NCBI GenBank assembly: GCA_038503065.1
Contig: JBCAMK010000018.1
Span: 744,001-808,000 of the forward strand
Direction: 5' to 3'
Length of the DNA stretch: 64,000 nt
DNA from: Paragyromitra xinjiangensis
Lineage: Eukaryota; Ascomycota; Pezizomycetes; Pezizales; Discinaceae
Of this stretch, positions 13,201 to 23,078 are shown in pieces. The notes beneath the pieces are model-generated. The model searched no databases and was not told where the DNA came from. It worked only from the letters and a program-made list of their open reading frames with translations. Every line of letters starts with the position of its first letter. The stretch's first letter is position 1. Position numbers and translations under genes: made by a program.

Positions 13201-13716
13201 AGATGCTGAAAAGGTAGTGGGTCACTATTCGATACCAAATCATTTTAGCGCATGATTCCTAGTAGGAGTAAGGAGAACAGACTATCCACATCCCAGATTC
13301 ACAACCACCTTCTTGGCCGAAGTTTCCGTCTTAGGGTCGATAATCTCCTCCAGCAAGAATGAGCGGACAACGTGCTCAACTGCACGCATGCGAAGCCAGT
13401 AACCTCTGTTTATTAGGGGAGACCTTCTTTGTGGCTTCTTGACGAAGTAGCGCAGGAACTGGTGCTCCTCCGGTTTCGAGTATAGTCTCTCGACACTTCG
13501 CTTGCTGACGATAGAACTGTTATTTGTCTATGGCTCGATCAGTTCCCAGTCAGCGATGCTACTCCCAAGCCATGCAGACAACCACAAATAAGGATAGAAA
13601 AACGTGAGGGAGACGGGGAGGGGGGTGAAATAGGACATCCTTACACCCATTATGGCGCTATCTCTCTTCTCTTTCTCTGCCTTCGGTCCATTTTTCTTTT
13701 TTGCAAGAGGCTCCAT
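10298..13716 (-). CDS. PPM2: tRNA wybutosine-synthesizing protein 4 (methyltransferase / methoxycarbonylase)
   Basis: Exons (minus) 13716-13645, 13527-13283, 13224-12860, 12792-11090 and 11038-10298 encode 1041 residues. Domains in order: a leucine-carboxyl-methyltransferase-like SAM domain with the conserved [14 protein letters not shown] start and SAM loop NLGCGYDPLPF (about 101-111); a Kelch beta-propeller in the middle with repeated GG-motifs; and a C-terminal JmjC-like cupin with HFD and [18 protein letters not shown]. The enzyme carries out the final steps of wybutosine formation at position 37 of tRNA-Phe. The intron at 12793-12859 is needed because reading through gives a stop; splicing joins LPDA to [10 protein letters not shown], as in relatives. 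Exon 2 uses the weaker donor GTCTGT but restores the SAM motif. The ATG at 13716 is preferred over the GTG two codons upstream. It is divergent from ATG18. Confidence 0.95.
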
Positions 13717-13801
13717 GATCACTGGAATGAACAGAGAGTGTCTGGGGTGTTGGAGGACTCGTGGTTGTTCAAGGAGAGGCTAAGAGCGGACATTTTTGAC
13801 A

Positions 13802-13990
13802 GGTATCGTGACTTTCGTTGGTGTCTTTAAGCCCACTATGGTGTGTGGTGGCTTCGCTGAGGGGTTCCGCGCATAGTGGCTACCGGGCACCTTCCTTAGA
13901 GTGGCTAGCCTGATCCTTCAGCCTCTCTATCAGGGACCATCTGGCATCCCTCTGCTCCACAAACGCCGCAACCGCTCCAACCACAACCAC
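13802..13990 (+). repeat. Diverged direct repeat, copy A of the ATG18 leader segment
   Basis: The segment starts ggtatcgtgac, continues through taccgggcaccttcc and cagcctc, and ends in a run of aaacgcc followed by ccaac/caacc words. The same order recurs in copy B at 14850-15010 just upstream of ATG18. The copies are clearly related but have many substitutions and small gaps. Confidence 0.6.
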
Positions 13991-14179
13991 CATTGGCGAA
14001 ATTATGCCAGCATTCGCCTCCTATAAGCCCTTATCAGTGTGAGGCCTCCCGTATTTGCACTCCATCTCGGATAAGTACTCTAATGATGGTCACAGCCCGC
14101 CCATGCAGTTATTCCAACAATTCTACGACATGTGTTCCAACTACATGTACATATTCAAGACAAATTTTATCTATGCAGG

Positions 14180-14286
14180 TACTCGTATTCCGTTGATGTT
14201 CGTGAAATGGGTTATGTCTGCACAACATAAAGTTGTGCTTGATGCATGGTCCTGCCCATTTCACAAACGTCAGCAGGACACGAGTA
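14180..14286. mobile_element. 107-bp foldback (MITE-like) element
   Basis: The element is a near-complete palindrome. The outer arm at 14180-14211 and its reverse complement at 14255-14286 agree at 26 of 32 positions, and all six differences are transitions. The centre contains a second perfect pair, gcacaac and gttgtgc. Both ends read TA followed by CTCGT, so the TA could be a target duplication of the Tc1/mariner type. No coding capacity. Related only at the tips to the element at 58057-58239. Confidence 0.6.
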
Positions 14287-14849
14287 TTACATGTATCCTT
14301 TAATTTTTTCGGGCCTGTATATCTGCTTGTGTGCAGGTTGTTCTAGATCTCTTTATCGTCACTTCAACAGACTCTCAGAATTTCCCACAAAAATACCCAA
14401 AGTTAGATACCTGGATTTTTCATCCTGAGGACTTCACTAAGGAAGATTCGAAGTATGGCTTGGTATTGCCGGCGACACTGAATAAGCATATTTAAAGATT
14501 GCTCTAGTAAAAGAGAAGGATTTTCCCTGACCGTAGAGAATTTTTAGATTGATCTTTCGAATAGAAGGTAGAGCCTGATTTCGGAGACGGAGACTAGCCG
14601 CGCATTTGGGCTGGGCAGGCGATCAGAGGAAATGAGTGAGAGGAGCATAATTCTCAGGATTTAGGGCGAAGCGTAAAGAAATATCTGCATATTGAGGGGA
14701 AGGGCTTTACTCCTCCGTGCATGTGATATTCAATGGATCGCCTAATAAGAGATTGTAATTACAGTGATGGAACGGTTATAGATAGTAGATAATGATGTTT
14801 CGCCTGCACAGCCACAGGAAATGCAGAGTTTCTGTGTTACGAAAATCTA

Positions 14850-15010
14850 GGCATCGTGACTTCTCCCAAGCGTCCACATGGTGTTTAGAGGTTCGCATGG
14901 CTCCGCAGATCGGTTACCGGGCGCCTTCCCTCTAAGAGTTAGCCCCGCTAGTCAGCCTCCCCTCCATCTGAAACGCCCCATCAACCTCCTCCGCTACAAC
15001 CTCCCAACCC
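14850..15010 (+). repeat. Diverged direct repeat, copy B, in the ATG18 leader
   Basis: Partner of 13802-13990. It shares ggcatcgtgactt, ttaccgggcgccttcc, the following tagcc/cagcctcc words and aaacgcc in the same order. It lies about 160 bp upstream of the ATG18 start codon, so it probably belongs to the promoter or 5' leader, and copy A would be a duplicate moved about 1 kb away. Confidence 0.6.
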
Positions 15011-15166
15011 ACAACAAGGACCACGATCGACGCCATAACGTTACGGGCAGAGACAGCTTCCCATCGCGAATACAGCACCAGCTATTGTTACTTCTTCCCA
15101 TAATTGCTTGGCCTTAGGCTCTCCTCTCCCCCTTCCAGTTTAACAGGTAGCATCAGCTTCCCCGCC

Positions 15167-16665
15167 ATGAATTTCGTCACTTTCAACCAAGACTTCTCAT
15201 GTCTAGCCGTTGGCACTCGCACTGGATATCGAATATACAATTGTGAACCCTTCGGTAAGGTCTATGAACAAAAAGAGGGCGACATCTCAATTATAGAGAT
15301 GCTTTTCGCGACCTCGCTTGTGGCCCTCATACTGTCCCCCCGCAGGCTGGTGATCACGAACACCAAGGTTAGTAGACTCGAAATTTCCTTTCATCCTTGT
15401 CCTTCTCCCAATTTAGCTTATTACCATTTTCGAAACTTACCATTGATGTTGGCATACAAACAGAGACAATCAACTATTTGCGAGCTTACCTTCCCAACAT
15501 CGATACTGGCCGTCAAGTTAAACCGCAAAAGGTTAATTGTGGTTTTAGAGGAGCAGATCTATGTTTACGACATCAGTAACATGAAGCTACTGCACACCAT
15601 CGAGACATCACCTAACCCTAACGGTAGGTTTTTGGATTGTAATTTTGGATTGACTCTATTTACTGACTCGTAACATCATCCACCAGCTATATGTGCTCTC
15701 TCACCATCGTCAGATAGATGTTATATTGCTTACCCCCTACCCACATCTTCTAGTCCCTCTCCATTCTCACCACCTTCACACGCCCCCACCAATGCCAATG
15801 CACCACCTGCCCCGTCAGGCGATGTTATTCTCTTCGATGCTATCAAACTTGAAGCCGTGAACGTGATCAAAGCCCACAAATCCCCGCTTGCCGCCGTAGC
15901 TCTCAACAGCGAAGGAACCTACCTAGCAACCACCTCCGAAAAAGGAACCGTAATTCGAGTATTTGCTGTCCCCAGTGCACAAAAACTCTTCCAATTCCGG
16001 CGGGGAAGCTACCCAGCACGAATCTACTCCATGTCCTTCAATCTCATGTCGACGCTCCTCTGTGTCTCATCAGCGACAGAAACAGTCCACATATTCCGCC
16101 TAGGTGGCCAAATCCCTTCTGACGCATCCTCAAGCCGTAGTATTGATTCCGGGGGTGGCGTTTCCCCCACAGGGTCGGTAGGTTCGTCTCCTTCAAACCA
16201 CGCTGGAGCTGCTGGAGCTGGTTTCGAAAGTTATATGGAATCGAAACACCGGAATGGCGGAGGAAAGACATTCGGATCCATGATTCGACGGCTATCGCAG
16301 CACACTGGACGCACACTTGCTGATGCTGCGGGGGGGTACTTGCCGCAAGCGGTATCGGAGATCTGGAAACCCGAGAGGGATTTTGCCTTTGTGAAGCTAC
16401 CGAATCCGGGTGTGAGGAGTGTGGTGGCTCTGAGTAGCACTAGCCCACAGATAATGGTTGTCACAAGCGATGGGTACTTTTATGTTTATAACGTAGAGAT
16501 GGAGAAGGGGGGGGAATGCGTCTTGACCAAACAATACTCGTATGTTCCTTCTTCCGCCGACCTTACATTGCTTTTGTAAGTACTTATAAGCTAACTTTGC
16601 TTACGGGCTTGATTAGGTTACTAGATTCGAGCGAGAAGATGGGACAAAGCCTGATGTATGATTGA
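15167..16665 (+). CDS. ATG18: Autophagy-related PROPPIN protein Atg18
   Basis: Exons 15167-15367, 15464-15623, 15687-16539 and 16617-16665 encode 420 residues forming a seven-bladed WD-type propeller. The phosphoinositide-binding FRRG motif is at residues 224-227, followed by [13 protein letters not shown], and the conserved strings [12 protein letters not shown] and [11 protein letters not shown] are present. Atg18 binds PI3P and PI(3,5)P2 on autophagosomal and vacuolar membranes and acts with Atg2 and in vacuole homeostasis. A low-complexity Ser/Pro loop (about 135-160) and a Ser/Gly-rich loop after blade 5 interrupt the propeller, as in fungal homologues. The last exon, 49 nt, was placed because the donor in TACTCGTATGT and acceptor TTAG restore the family ending KQYSLLDSSE; without it the frame runs into unrelated sequence. 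The first ATG gives the usual MNFVTFNQD start. Confidence 0.95.
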
Positions 16666-17972
16666 GATTGAGCCATCACCATTCACAGGCAGAACACATG
16701 GATAACGAGAAGGCCATGGTTATGGAGGTGTGATATCGGGGTCCATAAATGATCCAGGGCATCAAGACGAAAAGCAAACATGAAGACTACCACATTCCTT
16801 TGTACACGGACTCGTGTTTTCTGATGACATTGTATGGTCTTTTTTTTCTTATTCCTTATTCCTCAATTATGTTTTCTTGTAATACTTTGGTAAAGGCGTT
16901 AGTTGTATCTATCCTCTTAAGTAGCGTCATCCTATTCTCAATTCCACAAGACCCCCGGCCCCTTCAACAGTTGTCAATGTCGGACAAACAAGAGACCCTT
17001 TTGGTCACCCTTTTAAAAACATTTTAATCAGACCCAGAAAAAAAAGGGAAAGCACTATTAAAAGAGCTGGCCGTATCCTAATATAAAAATCCTTTATGGC
17101 ATTTTCTTGGCAGTTGGCTCAGTCTTAATTACTTAAAAGAGCTAGCAATGCCGATTCCTGGAGGCTGTCGGATGGAAATGACTGTTTTCCCCAACAAACG
17201 CTTTTAGATTCGATGGTCGGCTCTAGGGCTTTCCTTTCACCACAACTCCTTTTCTTCACAGCCTCCCATGAATCCTTTCCCCTTTCTATCCTTTCCTCTC
17301 ACTTGTTTCACGTGAAAATCAACAAAATCAACAGGACTCGACCACAGACCAACAACTGTTAGCATTCAGGTGAGAATCCTTCTAGCCTTCACCCCAACAC
17401 TATTATTATCCCGTTTTGTTTTTGTTTTGGAGATTAGGATACATTTTTCTATTAACATCCTCCATATCTGCTCCTGTTCTTTCACTCTATTCCTTGCTTT
17501 ACCTTGGATGTCTAGGATTACTCCCGCTTCTCGAAAGCTGAAGACATGGACGAATTTTATCCTTATCCCTTCCTCAAGCTTTAAGATTATCTTTACCTAG
17601 GCTTTTGGTTCTTGGTTCTTGGTTCCTCTCACTCTACAGAAGTTCTTCCCCGAATTTTTCTTCGTGGGGACATGACGAGATGGTGAATAACTACCCGCCG
17701 CAAATCCCAAAACCCACTCCTTGGTTGACAATAAAACCCGAGATGAAATTAACCCGTTTTTTTCTTGTTTTCGAGGTTGCCAAAGGGCCTACTCTAAATA
17801 ACACAATACTCTACTCCTTATCCTATATGTTTCACCTGTTTTCTCGGTCTCATTTACGTCTAAAATGTATCGATAAATTTTTACAAGTGTACTAAGAAAC
17901 CTGCAGCTTCTGGAGAAAAAATCTCGCATACATCTACCCGTCAAACCTCCACGTCCGTCTATGTTATTGACA
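16666..17972. other. Spacer between ATG18 and the Cys/His-rich gene
   Basis: The 1.3-kb spacer has no supported gene. It holds the ATG18 3' region, T-rich stretches, a short triplicated ttggttc at about 17605-17623, and C/T-rich sequence upstream of 17973. A single actcgtgtt at 16810 resembles the tip of the 14180 foldback element, but no second arm is present. Confidence 0.5.
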
Positions 17973-18590
17973 ATGAAGCCAACTAAGTCGAAGCTGTCAG
18001 CATGGGGTAAAAGAAACAACTCCCCCAACACTCAACAAGGTGAAAGGAGTACGGACAATCCTAAGAGTACGTAACCATCGATTATATCATTAGCCCTTAT
18101 CGGCAAGAGAAAATGATCACCTGAAAATCCAATATGATCACTAGCCCTGTTCACGTGCTGATTTTACTTCATACATTCAGGGAAAAGAAAACCGTATAAT
18201 TGGGCTCCTCAGATTCACAAATGCAACTCTTGCGAGACTATCGTCAACTCCCCGAAAGCTATCCGCAACTGTATCGGAAAACATGAAGAGCCTTGCCCGA
18301 GGTTCCACAGAACCCTCCATATCATTGGCGAGACCGACAAGTGTCAAGCCTGCTGCATGTTCAATAACATGCTTGGGAAGCGTACCGCCGAGATCGAATC
18401 CCTCAAAACCTCGCTCAAAACCATGCCAGATGGGAAAATCAAAAGAGCTTCCATGGTCAAGCTGGAAAGGCTGCAAATATTCCAGAAACAGAGCGTTGTT
18501 GCGGAAATGGATGCCACTATGGATCGTAAGGAAGGGTACTATGACTGGCTTTCCAGATTCAAAGAGCCTAGAGTTTCAGACAGAAACTGA
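17973..18590 (+). CDS. Cys/His-rich protein of unknown function
   Basis: Not a recognised family. Exons 17973-18066 and 18181-18590, joined by a 114-nt intron (GTACGT donor, TTCAG acceptor), give 167 residues; an in-frame ATG at 17961 would add four. The N-terminal third is basic and polar, ending PKRKRKPYNWAPQ, a possible nuclear signal. Residues 46-90 hold a dense set of possible metal ligands: Cys46, Cys49, Cys62, His66, Cys70, His74, His78, Cys86, Cys89 and Cys90. The C-terminal half is a charged helical region rich in Lys, Glu, Met and Gln, ending YYDWLSRFKEP. Both exons share one frame only when spliced, which supports a real gene. It may be a small zinc-binding nuclear protein; no function is assigned. 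Confidence 0.6.
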
Positions 18591-20608
18591 TGACAGGAGA
18601 AGATGGAAGAGCTACATCTTGGATTGATTTCTCTTTTGTTACTTTTCTATTTTCTATTTTCTCTTCTACCTTTTGGTTCCATTTCTATTTTTTGGATGTT
18701 CCAAGGGTCTTAGGTTGTCTGTGAAGAAATCACCTCGATCTACTTTTGTTTATTTTTGACTTGATCAGATTTACATTATCTAGAAATCAGCCGAGGAATT
18801 TTGTTCTCTAAGAAAATCGAGTTTTCTCATAAGGTTACGACCAATCCCTTTGGTTTAAAACAAATGTGTCACGAAAAAATAGAGGTTGGCTATTGCCTCA
18901 CCGGCCATCACTCGCTAAATCTACAATCGAACAAGTTCCGTTTTTACGTACTTGTACAACCAGAAATGATAACCCGATTAGCCAGAAGCCTGTCCGGAGT
19001 TTTGAATGAGCAGCCAAGAGGGCAATAAACCATCTGGAACTCTAAATCAAAGTGGATCTAGCTATGAAACCAAGTGGAGCAGGTATCGAAAGCATTCACA
19101 GTATGCTGAGTGATGTTTCATTACTCTTGTGAACTTCTTGGTAATCTGTTTCGTTGTATTTGCCCCTTAGTCTTCCTGTTATCGCCGTATTTTAGACCAA
19201 GCACCGATCTTCTTTATTCCGTAAAACTTCGGGGCTTCCCACATTCTCATACTGCATGCTTTTGTGTTCGTTATAGTTTATTCCACGGAAAAAACATTTG
19301 ATTGACTAGCCGGATGCGATATAGATGGATTTTAAAGACCTCACCCGAAGTTGAAGTCCAAGCGGTATGCCGGCACGCGGGTAGAGCATCGGAGATGGCT
19401 TTAGCATCGCAGGGATATTCGAGCCGAACGCTAACCGATATCGAGATCTTCATGCAAGTGATGTTTCCAGGAGTTCGGGCTTGCGGGCTCTAACCCCTGG
19501 ATGCGCTATTTTCGAAGGTTTTGCCGTGACAGCTGCGCCAGACCCCTGCAGTTATCACATACCAGATTCGGCTCCGGTTTAGCTGTGACATCGTCTCCGA
19601 TGAGATGTGCCGCAGAAACTGTTTCATATATTCGTCTCGAGAGCATAAAACATGTTGGTGGTATTCCAACTAAACCCACCCGGATGCTTGCAGATAGCCC
19701 ATCGCTGGAATCCGAGACGAAGGGCATCGGCTACTGCCCCGCTCTTAGATAGCGATTTGAGAAAGGGAGAATGGTGTTCGTGTCAGATATTTCCGACCAG
19801 TGTTTTATCTACGGGTGTACGCATATAGCTACAGCGAATCCCTCCCGTTGGACAGGCTTAAGAATAAAGATATATTAATCACAGCCGGTAAGGCCAGGAA
19901 GAATGCGTCGAAGGACTCACAGAAGTCGCAACCCGAAACAAGAAGCCTGTAGCAGTGTAAAGACTAGTAATACAAGAAAAAAGCAATAAACCAGAAGATC
20001 GAGGCAAAAGAGAAATAAACTACACATCGAGGCAACCAAAAGCCAACTGCTTCGGGGAGGTCTATGTAATAAATAATATTGTTACTTTAAATATAAATCG
20101 TAAAGCACAGCTCGACCCAAATCCTTAATTTTTTTTCGAAACAACCTCAACGAAAGTAGAGCATTCAAGACCTATAGAGCATAATAAGATAATATTAACC
20201 AATCCATTTCAGACTCAGTGTTGGTCTAAATATAGATGCCCAAAGATATCGCTATTTTCCATTGTGAAACCAACCATGAACATACAAAACCCGGAAAAAC
20301 CATAGCGAAAAGACTTTAAATGTTAACACACAAGGGAAGAAGGAAATAAAAAAGAAACTACCAGGAAATGCACAAGGTTAAACAAGACGTCATCCAATAA
20401 GCAGGGACGCCACCCACAAACCCGCGAACTAATGCAGAAACCCCAGGAACAGAGAACCGAACGAATCAAATGATCATGCAAGAAGCAACCGGGAGTCTGG
20501 GAGCGAAATCGTACTCCCAAGATAAAATCTCCCGACTAAAGCATGCTTTTTCAAAGAAAATTTGCAAAGGGTAAGGATGCACCCTCAGGCCGGGGCTAGA
20601 GAACCAGG
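18591..20608. other. Convergent 2-kb spacer without supported genes
   Basis: The spacer lies between the Cys/His-rich gene and the 3' end of the transcription factor. After 18590 there is a T-rich stretch (18630-18700) likely to be 3' untranslated. A GC-richer block at 19300-19750 has open frames of 60-80 codons on both strands but no family string, splice partner or long frame. Nothing else is recognised. Confidence 0.5.
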
Positions 20609-23078
20609 TTACATGTAGTGGCCATGATGACGGTCAACATGCTGAGGAGGTGCTGAAACATAATGCGGGTGATACGGGTGAGAATCTGATGAGAAATGTG
20701 TGGCTTGGATCAAAGGATTGACTTGTGGTAATCGACGAACGGGAGCTTGTTGTTGTTGCTGTTGCTGGCGTTGATACTGAGTATATTCTGCAGATGGAGG
20801 TGGGTTTTGGTGAAGCAAAGAAGATTGCAAAAGTGATGAAGGTTGCGACGGAGGGTCAGGAGCCTCCCAACCCCACCTAATCTTAAGCTCTTTATATACG
20901 AAACCAACCCTCCATCCGGTCTCCTTCGTGATTTTTTGAAAGATTTCCAAAATCTCCTCTTGTTCTCGACGAACGGTCAAACACTCTGCGGCAATTGCTA
21001 AAGATCGTAAAGCAACACTTGCAACACCTCGGTCCTTCACATGAGCTGCAATACCACAAATCTGATGAGAATGTGTCATGACCGTTTCGTGCATCTCCTC
21101 AGGTTCCCTGGGTAAAAATGGATTTATTTGCGCCAAAAGTACCATGGCTGTATGATAAAAAAGACGTGCCACGATGGCAGATCTTTTGACGAGCCAAACT
21201 TCTGGGAAAGCAGACTTGGTCGAAGTCTGATAAGAATAAAGATATGCCAAAGGGTGCATGTTTCGTGGGCAGTGCTCATTCCAGGCAATGCATAGACTTC
21301 TCAAGCGTTTCCATTCCTCGTATCGCTTTTGCGTCTCGTTGTTGATGTAAATCTGTTCATTAACGGTAGTCGCTTCTTGATTTCGAGGAATTGTAGCTCT
21401 GAAGTTCGCAATCTTTGCCAGAACGTAGATGATCCGATAAGCCCACAGTTCTTCCTTCCCTGGTTCACAATCCCGGGTGAAATCCATATCAACGCCCCAT
21501 TCATCCGGCTCCCACGCCACTTCCCAGTTAAAGTGTAGACAACTGAGCAATTCCATGCTCACATTCAACCAGAAACAAGCACCACCAATTCCTCGTGTTC
21601 TGGCATTCCACCCACATTCCTTTAAGAGAGCACGTGCTCCTGCAATATGGTTCATTCGTTGAGTAGCTCGTTCAGACATAATCTCATAAACATTAAGAAT
21701 AACCGCTGTCGTTGCACACATTTCTGTGTCACGATTTGGATTTTGTAAGGAATTAAGCAGAAGGCGAGTAGCTGTATCATAGTAATTTAGTGCCTTGTCC
21801 TCATGGTATGCAGGATTAACCAGTGTAAGATGACGAGCCCCACAGGCCAAAAAAGCGTTGAGAAGCATGGGTTCACCAAGTGAAGAAAATGGCAAAAGGC
21901 GTGAAAACTGCAAAAGGGAAATTAGCAAATCTAGTCCTGAAATCCATAGGCTCAAAGGTTACTACATGTTTGTATGGATCAAGGCTGTCCATCCAAATTC
22001 CTACTTCCTCTACGAACACTTGCATAAAGAGCGTTTCCTCTGGATTATTCAAGTAACTACGGACTTCTTTTTGAGGCGGAGGCGGAGTCATGGTGTGATC
22101 TGAATTCATCGTTGAGGATGGAGGGGGAGGGGGAGGGGGAGGTGGTGGTGGCGGCGGCGGTGGCGGCGGTGCATAACTTGTATTATACGATTGCCGATGA
22201 ATATGGGGTTTCACATCATCATAATTATTATTGCTCTCGCCTGTGTGCATGGGAGTTGGTAGAAGTGGGAGGATTGGAGGTAAGGTGGTGTGGACAGCTG
22301 ATGGAGCCGAACTGATCTTTGCTGTGGATCGTGGAGTAGGCGGAGAGTTCCTTGTGGTCTTTGGTGGAGTTGCACGAGCGAATGCTGCATAGCGTCCAAC
22401 ACCACCAGCATACTCAGAGGCAATATCTCGAGATTCATCTTGGAAATGCACTAAAGAACTCCACTTTAGCTATTTTTAATTTGTACTAAAGGTGATACCG
22501 CTCACCTTTCCACTCGTGTGATTTGGGGATCACAGGAGGTTGCTCGGTCTGAATATCGATGAAATTGAGCCGCACACCACGCTTGCATATCCGGCTAGAT
22601 TTTCGACAATTCTAGATAGTCTGTCAATTCAAAGCTTTCTAGTAATACACAATTAAGAAATTTCACCAACCTGGCAATCTGGAGCTGCTTCATCGCCTGT
22701 GAAGGAATTAGCACTAAAATCGTTGTGGCCAGCGTACTGGAGGGGAAATACAAACATTTCAAATGACGTTCTCTGTAGTTCCTATTAGCTATCATGCTCA
22801 CAAAAATTTAGGGCAATTAAGAAGAAGAATGGAGACAAACCTGCAAGTAAGACTAAACACATTTAAAAAAGTTCATCAGCATAAAAATCCTAGCGTAAAC
22901 GACGTTTAAAAGTAGTAGAATTGCAGATCATACCATCCTGCGCACTCGGTTAGTCGATCGTTCAGTAACATGCCCAGGACTAGGAATCTAGCAACAACAT
23001 AAAAGAGACAAAAGGGAGGTAAATACCTGTCCTCACACGCTTCGGCCGATTGACCACGGCCGTCTCATCCGCGGCCAT
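20609..23078 (-). CDS. Zn2Cys6 fungal transcription factor (ARCA-like)
   Basis: Eight exons (minus): 23078-23027, 22937-22934, 22852-22841, 22772-22756, 22696-22671, 22611-22506, 22450-21966 and 21907-20609, encoding 666 residues. The spliced binuclear cluster has Cys19, 22, 29, 36, 39 and 46, an exact CX2CX6CX6CX2CX6C pattern, built from exons of 4, 12, 17 and 26 nt between introns of 89, 81, 68, 59 and 59 nt. It is followed by KRGVRLNFIDIQ, a linker with 17 consecutive prolines (167-183), and a fungal regulatory domain with EPMLLNAFLACGARHL and MNHIAGARALLKECGW, strings typical of ARCA-type regulators. A Gln run and His-rich tail close the protein. It should act in the nucleus as a DNA-binding regulator; its target pathway cannot be read from the sequence. 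The start at 23078 is the only in-frame ATG near the cluster, but the frame is open further upstream. Confidence 0.88.
22112..22172. repeat. Low-complexity G-rich tract (polyproline codons of the minus-strand gene)
   Basis: The plus strand reads as GGA/GGT/GGC triplets; on the minus strand these are the proline codons of the transcription factor linker. The run of identical residues suggests a length-variable tract. Confidence 0.8.

Larger units (their letters stand above)
13717..15166. promoter_or_regulatory. Divergent spacer TYW4 / ATG18 with duplicated segment and foldback element
   Basis: This 1.45-kb region separates two divergent genes. It contains two diverged direct copies of a segment of about 160-190 bp and a 107-bp foldback element between them, listed separately. 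The last 250 bases before ATG18 are C-rich and probably include the promoter and leader. Confidence 0.5.

Noticed and set aside
15608..15622. cctaaccctaac, similar to telomere repeats
   Set aside because: It lies inside the ATG18 coding exon as codons for SPNPN and is not repeated further.
19302..19752. GC-richer block with open frames on both strands
   Set aside because: No frame shows a family string or links to another exon; opposite-strand frames of equal length suggest chance.
22112..22315. Plus-strand ORF with Gly/Glu/Val repeats
   Set aside because: It is the antisense shadow of the polyproline codons of the minus-strand transcription factor.
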